A stretch of 64,000 nucleotides of DNA from NCBI GenBank assembly GCA_036505635.1, contig DASXTC010000020.1, positions 52,744 to 116,743 on the forward strand, written 5' to 3'. Shown in pieces: positions 16,514 through 31,220 of the stretch (position 1 is the stretch's first letter; each line of letters begins with the position of its first letter). The notes under the pieces were generated by a model. That model saw nothing but the letters and a program-made list of their open reading frames with translations. It was not told where the DNA came from and searched no databases. The position numbers and the translations under genes were made by a program. The stretch comes from DASXTC01 sp036505635 (GTDB lineage Bacteria; Acidobacteriota; Polarisedimenticolia; JACPZX01; DASXTC01).

Positions 16514-16837
16514 ATGCCGAAAACTCTGAGGGGGGCTTTAAGGCTTCTCACTCTGGTGCTGGCCGTCGGGCTGTCCCTGCCGGTCGGCATGTCACTGGTG
16601 AGAAGCGACGCGGGACGTGATTTTCCCCGCTGTATCCACGCCTGCAACGATACGCGCCAGGCGTGCTACGATCGTTGCACCGTGGACTGCACGGCGTTGT
16701 ACCCGAACAACCTGGGGCAGCGCAACGCGTGCATCGGGGCGTGCAAGAACATCTGTGAAGCTCAATCCGACGACTGCAAGCTGGTTTGCGGACAGACGCC
16801 GCCGTGCGATTCGCCGCCCTGCTCGTCGGAACCGTAA
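16514..16837 (+). CDS. Small secreted cysteine-rich protein with mirrored CX3C motifs
   Basis: A 107-residue protein with a clear Sec signal peptide (hydrophobic LLTLVLAVGLSLPVGM) and a mature part holding 12 cysteines. Spacing of the first five is 3-6-3-3 residues; after a 13-residue loop (TALYPNNLGQRNA) the next five have 3-3-6-3, an exact mirror. This fits two antiparallel amphipathic helices joined by up to five disulfides, like twin CX3C helical hairpins. Two more cysteines lie in a proline-rich tail. GGGAGGAG precedes the ATG; the gene has its own promoter and a strong terminator. I recognise no named family; an extracytoplasmic structural, metal-binding or toxin-like role is possible. 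Confidence 0.75.
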   Translation: MPKTLRGALRLLTLVLAVGLSLPVGMSLVRSDAGRDFPRCIHACNDTRQACYDRCTVDCTALYPNNLGQRNACIGACKNICEAQSDDCKLVCGQTPPCDSPPCSSEP

Positions 16838-16866
16838 GCCACCGAATTCAGAACGAACCAGGATCG

Positions 16867-16912
16867 CAACCACCCTTCCCGGCCCCCGCAAGTGGGCGAG
16901 GAAGGGTGGTTG
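16867..16912. terminator. Rho-independent terminator (bidirectional position)
   Basis: Perfect 13-base arms CAACCACCCTTCC (16867-16879) and GGAAGGGTGGTTG (16900-16912) with a 20-base loop, followed on the + strand by TATTTAT. It ends the cysteine-rich gene and sits 3 bases from the convergent TPR gene stop. Confidence 0.75.
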
Positions 16913-16915
16913 TAT

Positions 16916-18262
16916 TTATGGGGCCCTCGGGGCCGCTTCCGCCGACAGCTCGAAGATAAGCCTCTCCGCCCCCTCGTAGTCCGAGCTGACCTTCCGATAG
17001 GCCTGGGCGTAGGCAAGCGCCTGCTTCGCTCTCCCGTGGCGGCGCATCTGCTCGATCGTCCTGAGATAGGTCGCCGGATTGTCGGGAAACCTCCTCACAG
17101 CCGCTATGTAAAGCCGCTCCGCCTCGGCGCTCTGCCCTACCCGCTCCAGCTCTCCCGCCAGGTCCATGTAGCCGGCCAGCGATCCCGGTGCCAGCTCGAG
17201 GTGCGTGCGCAGAAGCTCGATCGCCTTGCCAGAGTCCCCCAGGCGGGAATAGGCCAGCCCCATGTAATAGGGGGCCCAGATCCCCTGCGGCCCCGACGGG
17301 GCGGTCCGAGCGACGCGCTCGAGGTATGGGAGACTCTCCTTGTACCGCCCCTGCCGCTGCTCGAGCATGCCTAGATCGAGGTCGCATTCGGCCGAGATCT
17401 CCTCGTCGCCGACCCGGCGCAGCTCCTCGAAGGCGGCGATGGCCTCCTCGATCCGCCCCAGCCTCTCCATGATGCGGCCACGCGCCCGCGCCGCCATGGC
17501 GGGCCCCGCGTAGGGACTCGACGCTGAGAGATCGATCCCTTCCAGGATCGGCTCGACCAGCTCCCGGATGAGAACCATATCCTCCAGGATCGGGTGGGCC
17601 TCGACCCGAGGCCACAGAGCCATGCTCTTCCGAATCTCTCGCGCGGCGTCCTCCCTCAGACCTCTGTCGAAATAGAGATTCGCCAGATAGTCATGGTGGA
17701 AGAAGTAGTTGGGCTCCAGGTCCAGGGCCTTGATGTCGGCCGCCATGGTCACGGCATCCTCCGGTCCCAGCCCCGCCGGCGCGGCGGCGGCCCCCGCCGG
17801 TGCCTGAGGCGCCGGGTCGGCTCCCTCCCGGACACCCGCGGCCTCTCCGGCGCGCTTCATCATCTCGAGGCGGAGCTTCCCTGCCCGGAACCCCTGGTAG
17901 AGGTCCCCGAGGATGAACCACCCCCATGGATCGGCCGGGTTCAGAGCTATCCCCTGCGCCACGGCGGCCACGCCAATCCCGAGCCTCTCGATCGGCTCGT
18001 GCCCTTCGATAGCCTCGATCGGAAGGCCGTTGGCCTGCGCGAGCTGGATCGTGCGGCCGATCAGGACGTGGCTCTGAGCGTCGGACGGCTGCCAGGCCAC
18101 CGCCGCGCGGAGGCTGAGGTAGGCCTGGTTCAGGTCGGCGCTCGCGAGAGCCAGAGCACCCCGTTGCCGGTGGCGGAAGGCAATTGCCTTCACCGCGCCC
18201 CAGTAGGTGTTCAGGGCCAGCAGAACCATCAGAAGGGTTGTGACGAATCCTCGGGCCCTCAC
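16916..18262 (-). CDS. TPR-repeat membrane-anchored protein
   Basis: A 448-residue protein with an N-terminal membrane helix (VTTLLMVLLALNTYWGAV) and TPR-like helices through most of the rest (AYLSLRAAVAWQPSDAQSHV, GWFILGDLYQGFRAG, YYMGLAYSRLGDSGKAIELL, AERLYIAAVRRFPDNPATYL). A proline/alanine-rich insert lies at about residues 145-165. Its start overlaps the end of the O-antigen-ligase gene by 4 bases, so it belongs to that operon. TPR partners next to Wzy/WaaL-like polymerases usually scaffold polysaccharide assembly; that role is inferred. Confidence 0.8.
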   Translation of the reverse strand: MRARGFVTTLLMVLLALNTYWGAVKAIAFRHRQRGALALASADLNQAYLSLRAAVAWQPSDAQSHVLIGRTIQLAQANGLPIEAIEGHEPIERLGIGVAAVAQGIALNPADPWGWFILGDLYQGFRAGKLRLEMMKRAGEAAGVREGADPAPQAPAGAAAAPAGLGPEDAVTMAADIKALDLEPNYFFHHDYLANLYFDRGLREDAAREIRKSMALWPRVEAHPILEDMVLIRELVEPILEGIDLSASSPYAGPAMAARARGRIMERLGRIEEAIAAFEELRRVGDEEISAECDLDLGMLEQRQGRYKESLPYLERVARTAPSGPQGIWAPYYMGLAYSRLGDSGKAIELLRTHLELAPGSLAGYMDLAGELERVGQSAEAERLYIAAVRRFPDNPATYLRTIEQMRRHGRAKQALAYAQAYRKVSSDYEGAERLIFELSAEAAPRAP

Positions 18263-19851
18263 GGCATCTCCTCCGGGCCTGGAGGCGGTGAGCTCGTCTC
18301 ATTCCTGCCCCGAGAGCGGCGCGGTCCCAGGGACGCGAAGAGCCCGGTGAGCGCGGCGCCGAGGACCGTCAGGAGCAGACCATTGGCGGGTATCTGTAGA
18401 TTTGAGCTTATGGCCGAGTGGAGCAGCAGTCCGGCGATGCCGGCAACCATCCCCATGTAAGAGAACCGCTCCGAGCTGCCGCGGAACGCACGCGCCCTGA
18501 CCAGAGGGGCGGCCCACGCGGTCAGCCCGATCAGAAAAAGCGCCGCGCCGGCGAGCCCGGTGTCGCACAAGAGCTCGAGAAACTCGTTGTGCGCCGTGTC
18601 CCACCAGCCTTCCCCGGGCGGCGACGATCGCATGAAGGCAAACGCGTAGGTCCCGAGCCCTGTCCCCAGCATGGGGTTCGCCGCGATGAGATCCATGGAT
18701 TTCCCCCAGGTGACGATACGCGTCGCCATCGAAGGCACGCTCTGTCCCTCCGAGAGAGTCCCGACTCGCTCGATGACCTTCTCCGGGCCGATCCATCCGA
18801 GGAAGGCCGCCGCCGCGATCGCGAGGATCGCCAGCACCGCCAGCTCCCGCGCGCTCCTGCCATAGTAAAGAAGCAAGCCGGCGATGATGGCCAGCGATAA
18901 CGCCGCGGAGAGGATCCCGCCGCGCGAGAGCGAGTAGAAGATCCCGCAGGTCATCACCACGGACGCGAAGCCCCACAGAACCAGGCGCGGTAACGCCCCG
19001 GTCCGCCCCTGCTCTCTCTGCCGGAGAAACCCGAGCGCCGCGCAGAGGGCCAGCGGGAGGATCGTGCCGGCGTAGGCGGCGTAGCTGTTCCGGTTGACGA
19101 AGGGTCCGAAAGGACTCAGGTAGGTCCCCTCTCGAATCCAGTAGAGCTTTCCATTCCAGGTCAGCTTCTGGATGATCCCGAAGATCGAGACCGCAAACCC
19201 CGTGAAGGCGGCGGTGCCCAGAAGTCGGCCCAGACGCTCCCTCGTGCGATAGTAGCTGCTCACGACGGCGAAGATCCCGACGTAGCACAGCAGGAGAGAG
19301 AGGCGGCTCCAGGTCCCGTAGGGGTAGATGCTCAAGGTTCTCCAGGGGGAGATCTCCGTTGCGAACCCGGAGGCGGCCATCGGAGGAGCGAGCAGGTCCG
19401 GTTCCACCGGCGCCTGGGCCCCCGGAGCCGCCGGCATCCGTTCGCGGGCACCGGCCAGGACCCAGGCGGGGAGCTCGGCCGGCTCGTAGGGACGCCCCTG
19501 AGCGTATCCCGGGATGGTCTGCGAATAGAGCGTGTAGGTCTCGGGAGAGAGGGACCTGATCCATCCGGGGGGCATCGGCACGACCTGCAGGACGACCAGG
19601 ATCAGAAAGAGGCCGATGGCTGTCCACAGCACGCGGGAGGCCGCCGGGACGCCGGCGCCCGCCCCCGCCCGCGCCTCGGCGGGAACCCAGCCCGTGGTGC
19701 CGGCCCCGCGGAGGTCCTGCACCCAGGCCACGACGATGACGCCCGTGACGATCTGGAGGATTCCCTGCGCCCACAGCTCGACGCCGCCGAAGGCGAAGGG
19801 TGTGAACAGGAGCAGGGCGTAGAGTCCGCCCTCGATGATAAGGCCCGTCAC
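18259..19851 (-). CDS. O-antigen ligase / polymerase family membrane protein
   Basis: A 530-residue polytopic membrane protein with about ten or more helices. The Wzy_C/WaaL-type region includes LGTGLGTYAFAF followed by WWDTAHNEFLELLCDTGLAG (the HNxxLxxLxxxGLxG signature) and a large periplasmic loop around residues 85-190. GTG 19851 is chosen because the reading frame upstream runs into the radical SAM gene and the membrane helix begins right after it; the start is not certain. It would ligate or polymerise an envelope or exopolysaccharide; no other glycan genes are adjacent. Confidence 0.85.
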   Translation of the reverse strand: MTGLIIEGGLYALLLFTPFAFGGVELWAQGILQIVTGVIVVAWVQDLRGAGTTGWVPAEARAGAGAGVPAASRVLWTAIGLFLILVVLQVVPMPPGWIRSLSPETYTLYSQTIPGYAQGRPYEPAELPAWVLAGARERMPAAPGAQAPVEPDLLAPPMAASGFATEISPWRTLSIYPYGTWSRLSLLLCYVGIFAVVSSYYRTRERLGRLLGTAAFTGFAVSIFGIIQKLTWNGKLYWIREGTYLSPFGPFVNRNSYAAYAGTILPLALCAALGFLRQREQGRTGALPRLVLWGFASVVMTCGIFYSLSRGGILSAALSLAIIAGLLLYYGRSARELAVLAILAIAAAAFLGWIGPEKVIERVGTLSEGQSVPSMATRIVTWGKSMDLIAANPMLGTGLGTYAFAFMRSSPPGEGWWDTAHNEFLELLCDTGLAGAALFLIGLTAWAAPLVRARAFRGSSERFSYMGMVAGIAGLLLHSAISSNLQIPANGLLLTVLGAALTGLFASLGPRRSRGRNETSSPPPGPEEMP

Positions 19852-19861
19852 GGTGGTTTCG

Positions 19862-20929
19862 TCAATGGGCCGACGCCGGGGGAAAGAAACCGGCGATCCT
19901 GCGGCCGCACGGGCATGCCCCGTCCACGATCCGGTTCTTGATGACCCGGTGCCAGGAGCGGAGGATGAGCGGCTCGCCGCACGAGGGGCACCAGGTGGTG
20001 CTCCCTTCGTCGCACATGACGTTTCCTTCGTAGACGTACCTGAGGCCGGTCTCCCGGGCGACACGACGCGCCTCGTGGAGCGTCTCGTGGGGAGTGGCGT
20101 GGACGTCGAGCAGCCGGAAATCCGGATGGAAGGCCGTGAAGTGGAGCGGCTGCTCCGGCCCGAGGTGCTCGAGGATCCACCGCGAAAGCTCCCGGATCTC
20201 GCCCATGTCGTCGTTGAGGCCCGGGATGAGCAGCGTGGTGACCTCGACCCAGACCCCCATCGACTTCAGAAGCGGAAGGGTTTTCAGGACGGGCTCGAGG
20301 TGCGTGAGAGTGATCTTGCGGTAGAACCCTTCGGTGAATCCCTTCAGGTCGACGTTGGCGGCGTCGATCCACCCGTAGATGTCGGCGAGCGCCTCCTCGG
20401 TGACATACCCGTTGGTGACCATGACGGTCTTGATCCCCCTGCGGCGCGCGACCTTCGAGATGTCCACGACATACTCGCCCCAGATCGTCGGCTCGTTGTA
20501 GGTGTAGGCCAACGAGGGGCAGTCGTTGTCGATCGCCGCGGCGACCGCCTGAGAAGGAGTCAGGAGACGGGAGCGGACCTGGTCCTCACGGGACTTCGAG
20601 ATCTCCCAGTTCTGGCAGAACTTGCAGCCCATGTTGCATCCCGCAGTCCCCATCGAGAGGATCGGTGTGCCCGGCATGTAGTGGAAGAGGGGCTTTTTCT
20701 CGATCGGGTCCACGTTGATCGCGCAGGGCTGCGCGTAGGCGAGCGAGTAGAGGGTGCCACCGATGTTCTTCCTGATGAAGCAGAAGCCGGCCTGTCCTTC
20801 GCCGATGCGGCAATAGCGCGGGCAGAGGGTGCAGAGGATCCTGCCCTCCTCCTCCGGCCTCCACCAGCGGGCCTCCTGCATCCCCTCCGGCCGGTCGATG
20901 GAGCCTGTGACGGTCTGGTTGTCGCTCAT
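19862..20929 (-). CDS. amrS: AmmeMemoRadiSam-system radical SAM enzyme
   Basis: A 355-residue radical SAM protein of the AmmeMemoRadiSam (COG1180) family. The cluster motif is GCNMGCKFCQNWEIS (CX3CX2C). An N-terminal cysteine cluster CTLCPRYC and a GFCFIRKN segment precede it, SLAYTYNEPTIWGEY follows, and a C-terminal CPSCG / CPCG pair may bind zinc. The usual partners, a Memo-like and an AMMECR1-like protein, are not in the window. The downstream O-antigen-ligase gene begins about 10 bases after its stop, so they may be co-transcribed. Family sure; substrate unknown. Confidence 0.9.
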   Translation of the reverse strand: MSDNQTVTGSIDRPEGMQEARWWRPEEEGRILCTLCPRYCRIGEGQAGFCFIRKNIGGTLYSLAYAQPCAINVDPIEKKPLFHYMPGTPILSMGTAGCNMGCKFCQNWEISKSREDQVRSRLLTPSQAVAAAIDNDCPSLAYTYNEPTIWGEYVVDISKVARRRGIKTVMVTNGYVTEEALADIYGWIDAANVDLKGFTEGFYRKITLTHLEPVLKTLPLLKSMGVWVEVTTLLIPGLNDDMGEIRELSRWILEHLGPEQPLHFTAFHPDFRLLDVHATPHETLHEARRVARETGLRYVYEGNVMCDEGSTTWCPSCGEPLILRSWHRVIKNRIVDGACPCGRRIAGFFPPASAH

Positions 20930-21075
20930 CGGGCGTCCGTCTCAAGGTGTTGAAAGGTCGTTGCTTATGTTAACTCCCGCGCCCCGATGCGTCAACGCCC
21001 GTTGAGGCGCCATTCACCTCCCGCCCCGGTCCGCCGCCTTGACATCGAGCCCGTCGTATAGATGATTCCCTCGCC

Positions 21076-21471
21076 ATGCAGACCGTCGGGGAGTTGCTGG
21101 TTTATTGCGGTCGCCGCCTGGCCCCCTTCGAACGTTTGAGGGTCGGCAAGGTCGGCTGCGGGGCCGCGCTCGGCGCTATCGCAGTGACGGGCGCGATGCT
21201 CGCGTTCGGTCTGTGGGACACCGCCGGATCCTGGAAGGCCGGGTTCCGGTTCGTCGTCCTCTCTGCCCTCGCGACGGTGATCCTGCTGTTCGTCCTCTAC
21301 GCGATGGCCGAGACGGTGGTGGAGCGTTCGGTTCGACGTGGGCTCCGGTCGTACCTGCGTGAAAGCGGCATGGATCTCGAGACGCTGACGCGGGCCGCGG
21401 AGATCAGGAGCGGATCGATCGCGGGCGGCCACCGGCTCCTCGCGCTCCTGAAGGAGATCGGCTCCCCCTGA
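21076..21471 (+). CDS. Two-helix membrane protein, unknown function
   Basis: A 131-residue protein with two hydrophobic segments (AALGAIAVTGAMLAFGLW and FVVLSALATVILLFVLYAMA) and a basic cytosolic C-terminal tail (VERSVRRGLRSYLRES). No conserved motif is recognised. A TTGACA box lies 32 bases upstream of the ATG but the -10 is unclear. It stands alone between the radical SAM gene and the convergent threonine dehydratase gene. Confidence 0.6.
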   Translation: MQTVGELLVYCGRRLAPFERLRVGKVGCGAALGAIAVTGAMLAFGLWDTAGSWKAGFRFVVLSALATVILLFVLYAMAETVVERSVRRGLRSYLRESGMDLETLTRAAEIRSGSIAGGHRLLALLKEIGSP

Positions 21472-21498
21472 CGCCACGGCCCCTTCCCCGGGGCCAGG

Positions 21499-22452
21499 TC
21501 ACGCTCGGATGAGGGCGGCCAGAGTATCGAGCGCCACGTTGCCCCCGCTGACGACGATGGCGGTCGTGCCGCCTGAGCCCGGCGGGATCTTCCCCGACAG
21601 GAGAGCCGCGGCCGCCGCGGCCCCTGCCGGTTCGGCGAGGACCTTGCACCGTTCCAGCAGGGTCCTCATGGCCGAGCGGATCTCCGAATCCTCCACCAGG
21701 ACCAGATCGTCCACGTACTTTTCCACAATCTCGAAGTTCCGGGCTCCGGCGAACGGCGCGGCGAGCCCGTCGGCGATCGTGTCGGCTCTCTCCAGTCGCG
21801 CGGGCGAGCCCTGCCGCCTGCTCAGGTGCATCACCGCCGCGCCCGTCGGCTCCACGCCGATCACCTTGACCGAAGGACGGCTCTCCTTGATCGCGAGGGC
21901 GACACCGGAGATCAGGCCGCCGCCCCCGATGCCGACCACCACCGTGTCGACCCCGGGCAGGTCGTCGAAGATCTCGAGCCCGACGGTCCCCTGCCCGGCG
22001 ATCGTGGCGTCGTCGTCGAACGGGTGTATGAAGACCAGGCCCCTCTCCTCCCTGATCTCCTCCATCCGCCTGAAGGTCTCGGATATCTCGCCGTGGAGGA
22101 TCACTTCAGCGCCGTATCCGCGCGCGGCCTGAGCCTTCGTGACCGAAGCCGCGGCCGGCATCACGACCACCGCGCGGATCCCCAGCAGCGACGCCGCCCA
22201 GGCGACCCCCTGCGCGTGGTTGCCCGCCGAGATCGTGATCACCCCGCGGCGGCGCTCGTCGGGACCCAGCCGCATCATGTTGTTGAGGGCCCCGCGCGGC
22301 TTGAATGACCCGGTCTTCTGGAGGTTCTCGCACTTGAGATAGACCGGCCGGCCCGCCATCTTCGAGAGAGTCGCCGACCCGAAGAGCGGGGTGCGGTGCA
22401 CGAGAGGGCCGATCCGCTCGCGCGCCTCCTTTACGTCGGCGAGCGTGATCAT
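21499..22452 (-). CDS. Threonine/serine ammonia-lyase (dehydratase), short form
   Basis: A 317-residue PLP enzyme, fold type II, without the C-terminal ACT-like regulatory domain, so the catabolic TdcB-like length. PLP-lysine motif KTGSFKPRGALN, substrate loop TISAGNHAQGVAWAA, phosphate-binding glycines VGIGGGGLISG, and C-terminal IVVSGGNVAL are all present. It deaminates threonine (and serine) to 2-oxobutyrate (pyruvate). The start at ATG 22452 fits the conserved N-terminus (ITLADVKEARERI). It diverges from the GT-C-like gene across 84 bases. Confidence 0.88.
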   Translation of the reverse strand: MITLADVKEARERIGPLVHRTPLFGSATLSKMAGRPVYLKCENLQKTGSFKPRGALNNMMRLGPDERRRGVITISAGNHAQGVAWAASLLGIRAVVVMPAAASVTKAQAARGYGAEVILHGEISETFRRMEEIREERGLVFIHPFDDDATIAGQGTVGLEIFDDLPGVDTVVVGIGGGGLISGVALAIKESRPSVKVIGVEPTGAAVMHLSRRQGSPARLERADTIADGLAAPFAGARNFEIVEKYVDDLVLVEDSEIRSAMRTLLERCKVLAEPAGAAAAAALLSGKIPPGSGGTTAIVVSGGNVALDTLAALIRA

Positions 22453-22523
22453 CGGGCCCGGACTGGCATCTCGCGTTCGGTCACGAGCTTCGGCACGGTT
22501 TTCCCCCTCCTCGAGCGGATGAT

Positions 22524-22529
22524 TATACT
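22524..22529 (+). promoter_or_regulatory. -10 element, 7 bases before a start codon
   Basis: TATACT at 22524-22529 followed by 7 bases and then ATG 22537; transcription would begin at or next to the start codon. Confidence 0.45.
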
Positions 22530-22536
22530 CGACTCG

Positions 22537-23855
22537 ATGAGCGCGGCGAACCGGCGATCGATCCTCCTTCCCTGCCTGACGACCGTCCTGTTCCTGCCGT
22601 GCGCCGCGCTCTGGAGCCTCGCGATCCCGCCGTTCGAGACGCCCGACGAGCCGGGCCACGCGCGCTACGTGAACTTCCTTGCCGCCGGCGGTCGGCTGCC
22701 GCTCGCCGGGGAGGAAGCGCCCGGCGAAGCCCATCAGCCGCCCCTCTACTACGCGCTCGCGGCGGGCGTGGCGCGCGTCGGGCGCCTCGGGGAGATCCCC
22801 GTCGAGCCGGTGAGGAACCCTCGCTTCCGATGGTATGGAGGAACGCAGGAGAACAAGTACCTCCACGACGCGGCGGAGAGCCTGCCACCGCTTCGCCGGC
22901 TCAGGCTCATGTCGGTCGCCATGGGCGCGGGCACCGCGGCGCTCATCTACCTGATGGGCGCCGGCAGTGGCGTCCTCTCCCTCAGATCTGCCGCCATCGC
23001 CGCCGCCGCGGCCGCCTTCCTCCCGCAGTTCACGTTCATCTCGGCGAGCCTCAACAACGATAACCTCGCGAATCTCTTTTCGGCCGCCGCGCTGGCGAGC
23101 CTGACCGCCGCGATGCGGCGACCCGCCCGACTGGCGCCGTGGGGAGTGGCGGGATCCTTCGCGGGGCTCGGGCTCCTCGCCAAGTTCACGGGGCTGACGA
23201 TCCTGCCCTGCGGTCTGATCGCGCTCGCGCTGGCGCGGCGTGCCGCGCGGCGGGAGGCGCAGCCCGCGCCCCCCGCCCGCGCCGCGGCGCTCTTCCTGTT
23301 CCCCGCGCTCCTGATCCCCGCTCCGCTGCTCCTGCGCAACGTGCTCGTCCTCGGAGATCCTCTCGGCGTCTCGGCCCTGGCCAGCACGCTTCCCAACCTT
23401 CTCGACCCGAAAAACCTCGCCTCGGCCTACTTCCTCACGGAGTTCCCGGTCGTGCTCTTCGAGTCCTTCTGGGGAAGGTTCGGGTGGATGTCATTCCGCC
23501 TGCCGGCAGTCCTCTACCTTGGCGCGCTGGCAGCCACGCTCGCCGCCGCGATGGGCCTCGCCCTCAGGTGGCTGCGGCGCGTGGATGCCCTGCAGCCGTC
23601 ACAGGTCCTTTTCGCCGCCGCGATCGCCATCCAGCTCGCACAGATCGTCGCCTACAACCTGACCTTCACCCAGGCGCAGGGTCGGTTCCTCTTTCCCGTT
23701 CTCGGGCCGATCGCGATCCTTCTCTGCTCTGGCATGACGGAGCTGGCCCGCCGCCTCGGCGGAGTCCGGATGAACGATTGGCGCGGGGCGATCCTGATCG
23801 CCGCGCTGGCCGCGGCGAACCTCTGCATCCTGAGGTTCGTCGTGATGCCGGGCTA

Positions 23856-23880
<25 letters not shown>
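22537..23880 (+). CDS. GT-C-like polytopic membrane glycosyltransferase / DUF2142-type protein
   Basis: A 447-residue integral membrane protein with about 10-11 helices. Its first periplasmic loop contains the acidic GT-C-like signature IPPFETPDEPGHARYVNFLA and, later, EAHQPPLYYALAAGVAR; the tail has TFTQAQGRFLFPVLGPIAIL. These features match lipid-linked sugar transferases related to ArnT/PMT or DUF2142. ATG 22537 is preferred over the in-frame ATG 22519 because a TATACT box lies between them. The end overlaps the convergent uvrA gene by 25 bases. Exact sugar and acceptor unknown. Confidence 0.75.
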
Positions 23881-29321
<5,441 letters not shown>

Positions 29322-29498
29322 GTGGGTCGCAGGGCGCCGGGCGGTCGGAGTCTCTCCAGGGAAAACGCTCAGTATATCTTCCGCCGGCCGTGATTGGCGC
29401 GGCTTTACGCCAAATCTCCTGTTTGTTATCTTGACGCCGCCCCGGCGAGGCCGCGGGAGGCTTCGCGTCCGCCGTCGTTCTCTCGGTGGAGCCCGCTC

Positions 29499-31139
29499 AT
29501 GAACGAGACCCTCTCCCGGATCTGCGCCCTGCTTGGGAGCCAGAAGTCCGAGCACCAGATGGCGGCCGCGCTGGTGCTGGCCGAGCTGGAGGCGAAGGAA
29601 CCCGCAGTGGTGAGGGCCTTGTCGGCGGCCCTCGCCACGGGATCGCGCCCGCTCCGCATCCTGATTCTCGAGACGCTCGCGCGGGTGGCCTCTCCGCTCG
29701 CCGTGCCCGATCTGCTGCCCCTGATCGAGGCGGCGGACGAGGAGATCCGCGACAGGGCCACCAAGGCGCTGATCGCCATCGGGCCTGCCGCGATCAAGCC
29801 GATCGCTGTCCAGGTTCTCGACGCCACGCCGGCGGCGCGCCGCGCGCTCATCGCGGTCCTCTCACGGGTCAAGAGGGCCGACTCGGTCCAGACCCTGGTC
29901 ACTCTGGCCGGCTCCGGGCACCCCGAGGCGGCCCGCGAGGCGGCCGGCGCTCTGGTGACGCTGTCGCACACCATGAGCCGCCCCGAGCAGGTCAGGCTGC
30001 GGGGGATGATCGAGAAGATCCTCAAGGCCCCGCCCGACAAAGCCCCTTCGGGGTCCCTCTCGGCCGGCCTTCAGGTCATGGCCGGTGTCGGCCAGGCCAG
30101 CTACGCTCAGGCCCTCCTGCGCTTGACAGGTGGGAAGTACGCCGAGACGGTCAGGAGGGATGCCCTCCTGGCGATCTCGGGGGTCCTGAAGGGGGGGCCG
30201 CTCCCCACGGGGGTCCTGGCGGGCATCCTCCCGATCATCACCGAGGGGCCCTCCCCGGCGCTCCGGTCGGCGGCGCTGGAAGTGCTCGGGACCATCAAGC
30301 TCCCGCGGTCCTCGCTGGAGGCGCTCCTCAAGCTCCTCGACCACCGCGACCCGGCGGTGCGACGGTTCGCCGCCCGCAGGCTCAGCGGCGACGGGCTCGG
30401 CGGGCTCAAAGCGTGCCGCCGGCTGATCGCGCTCCTGGCCGACGCCGACCCTTCGCTGCGTGACGCGGCCTCCGATTCGCTCGGGAAGATGCCCGAGGCC
30501 GGCCCTCTGCTGATGGATGAGCTCGCGCGGTGCCAGGAGGTACACCGCGGCTGGACGATCGCGCACATTCTGAAACATCACGTCGGCCGGCTGCGCCGGC
30601 CTGCCGTACGCGCTCTCTTCGATAAGGCCGTCAAGGCTCTCGTGCGCGATGAGCGCGTCTGGGAGCCGTACCTATACGTCGTGCGCCACCACGACCCGAA
30701 GCAGGTGTACGAGTGGCTGATGGAAGAGGCCGCGCGGTTCAAGAAGGTGCGCAAGTACTCGGAGGCGGAGGCGTGCCTCAGGCCGCTGACGAGCGGCGAG
30801 CACTTCGACAGCGAGGCTCGATTCGCCCTGGCCCTGGCCGGCATCAAGGCGGCCCGGACGCGGGGAGCGGGCGTCTCCCGGGGCGGCGGCAACCCTCTCG
30901 ATCTCTTCAGACAGCTCGTGCGCGATCCCTCCTTCCCTCTGCTGGAGCGCCTCAAGAAGGAGCGAGCCCACCTCGAGACGCAGGATCTGTACTACCTGGG
31001 GTTCAGTCTCGCCGAGGGGCCGCCGGCGGAGAAGGAGGTCGGAGGCGAGCTTCTCAAGCTCGTGGCGGCCCGGGCCGGGGCCTCGAAGCTGGGCCGATCG
31101 GCCCGCAACAAGCTGCGCTCGGAAGGGCTCGCGCTCTAG
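29499..31139 (+). CDS. HEAT-repeat protein
   Basis: A 546-residue all-helical protein. Repeated HEAT units run from about residue 20 to 340 (VVRALSAALATGSRPLRILI, LAVPDLLPLIEAADEEIRDR, LLKLLDHRDPAVRRFAARRL, LIALLADADPSLRDAASDSL); the C-terminal third is TPR-like. It has no signal peptide, so a cytosolic scaffold or interaction protein is likely. A TGTTATCTT element lies about 65 bases before the ATG. Divergent from uvrA across 177 bases. Function unknown. Confidence 0.8.
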   Translation: MNETLSRICALLGSQKSEHQMAAALVLAELEAKEPAVVRALSAALATGSRPLRILILETLARVASPLAVPDLLPLIEAADEEIRDRATKALIAIGPAAIKPIAVQVLDATPAARRALIAVLSRVKRADSVQTLVTLAGSGHPEAAREAAGALVTLSHTMSRPEQVRLRGMIEKILKAPPDKAPSGSLSAGLQVMAGVGQASYAQALLRLTGGKYAETVRRDALLAISGVLKGGPLPTGVLAGILPIITEGPSPALRSAALEVLGTIKLPRSSLEALLKLLDHRDPAVRRFAARRLSGDGLGGLKACRRLIALLADADPSLRDAASDSLGKMPEAGPLLMDELARCQEVHRGWTIAHILKHHVGRLRRPAVRALFDKAVKALVRDERVWEPYLYVVRHHDPKQVYEWLMEEAARFKKVRKYSEAEACLRPLTSGEHFDSEARFALALAGIKAARTRGAGVSRGGGNPLDLFRQLVRDPSFPLLERLKKERAHLETQDLYYLGFSLAEGPPAEKEVGGELLKLVAARAGASKLGRSARNKLRSEGLAL

Positions 31140-31220
31140 AGAAGGCGGACGCGCTCCCGACGGGACGGGCCTCCACCGGGGTCCCCGGGAGATATTGCTC
31201 TATCATCCCGCCCCGCTTCC

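Noticed and set aside
20992..21477. 161-codon reverse-strand frame opposite the two-helix membrane protein
   Set aside because: The + strand product has two convincing membrane helices; the reverse product is hydrophilic antisense sequence without motifs.
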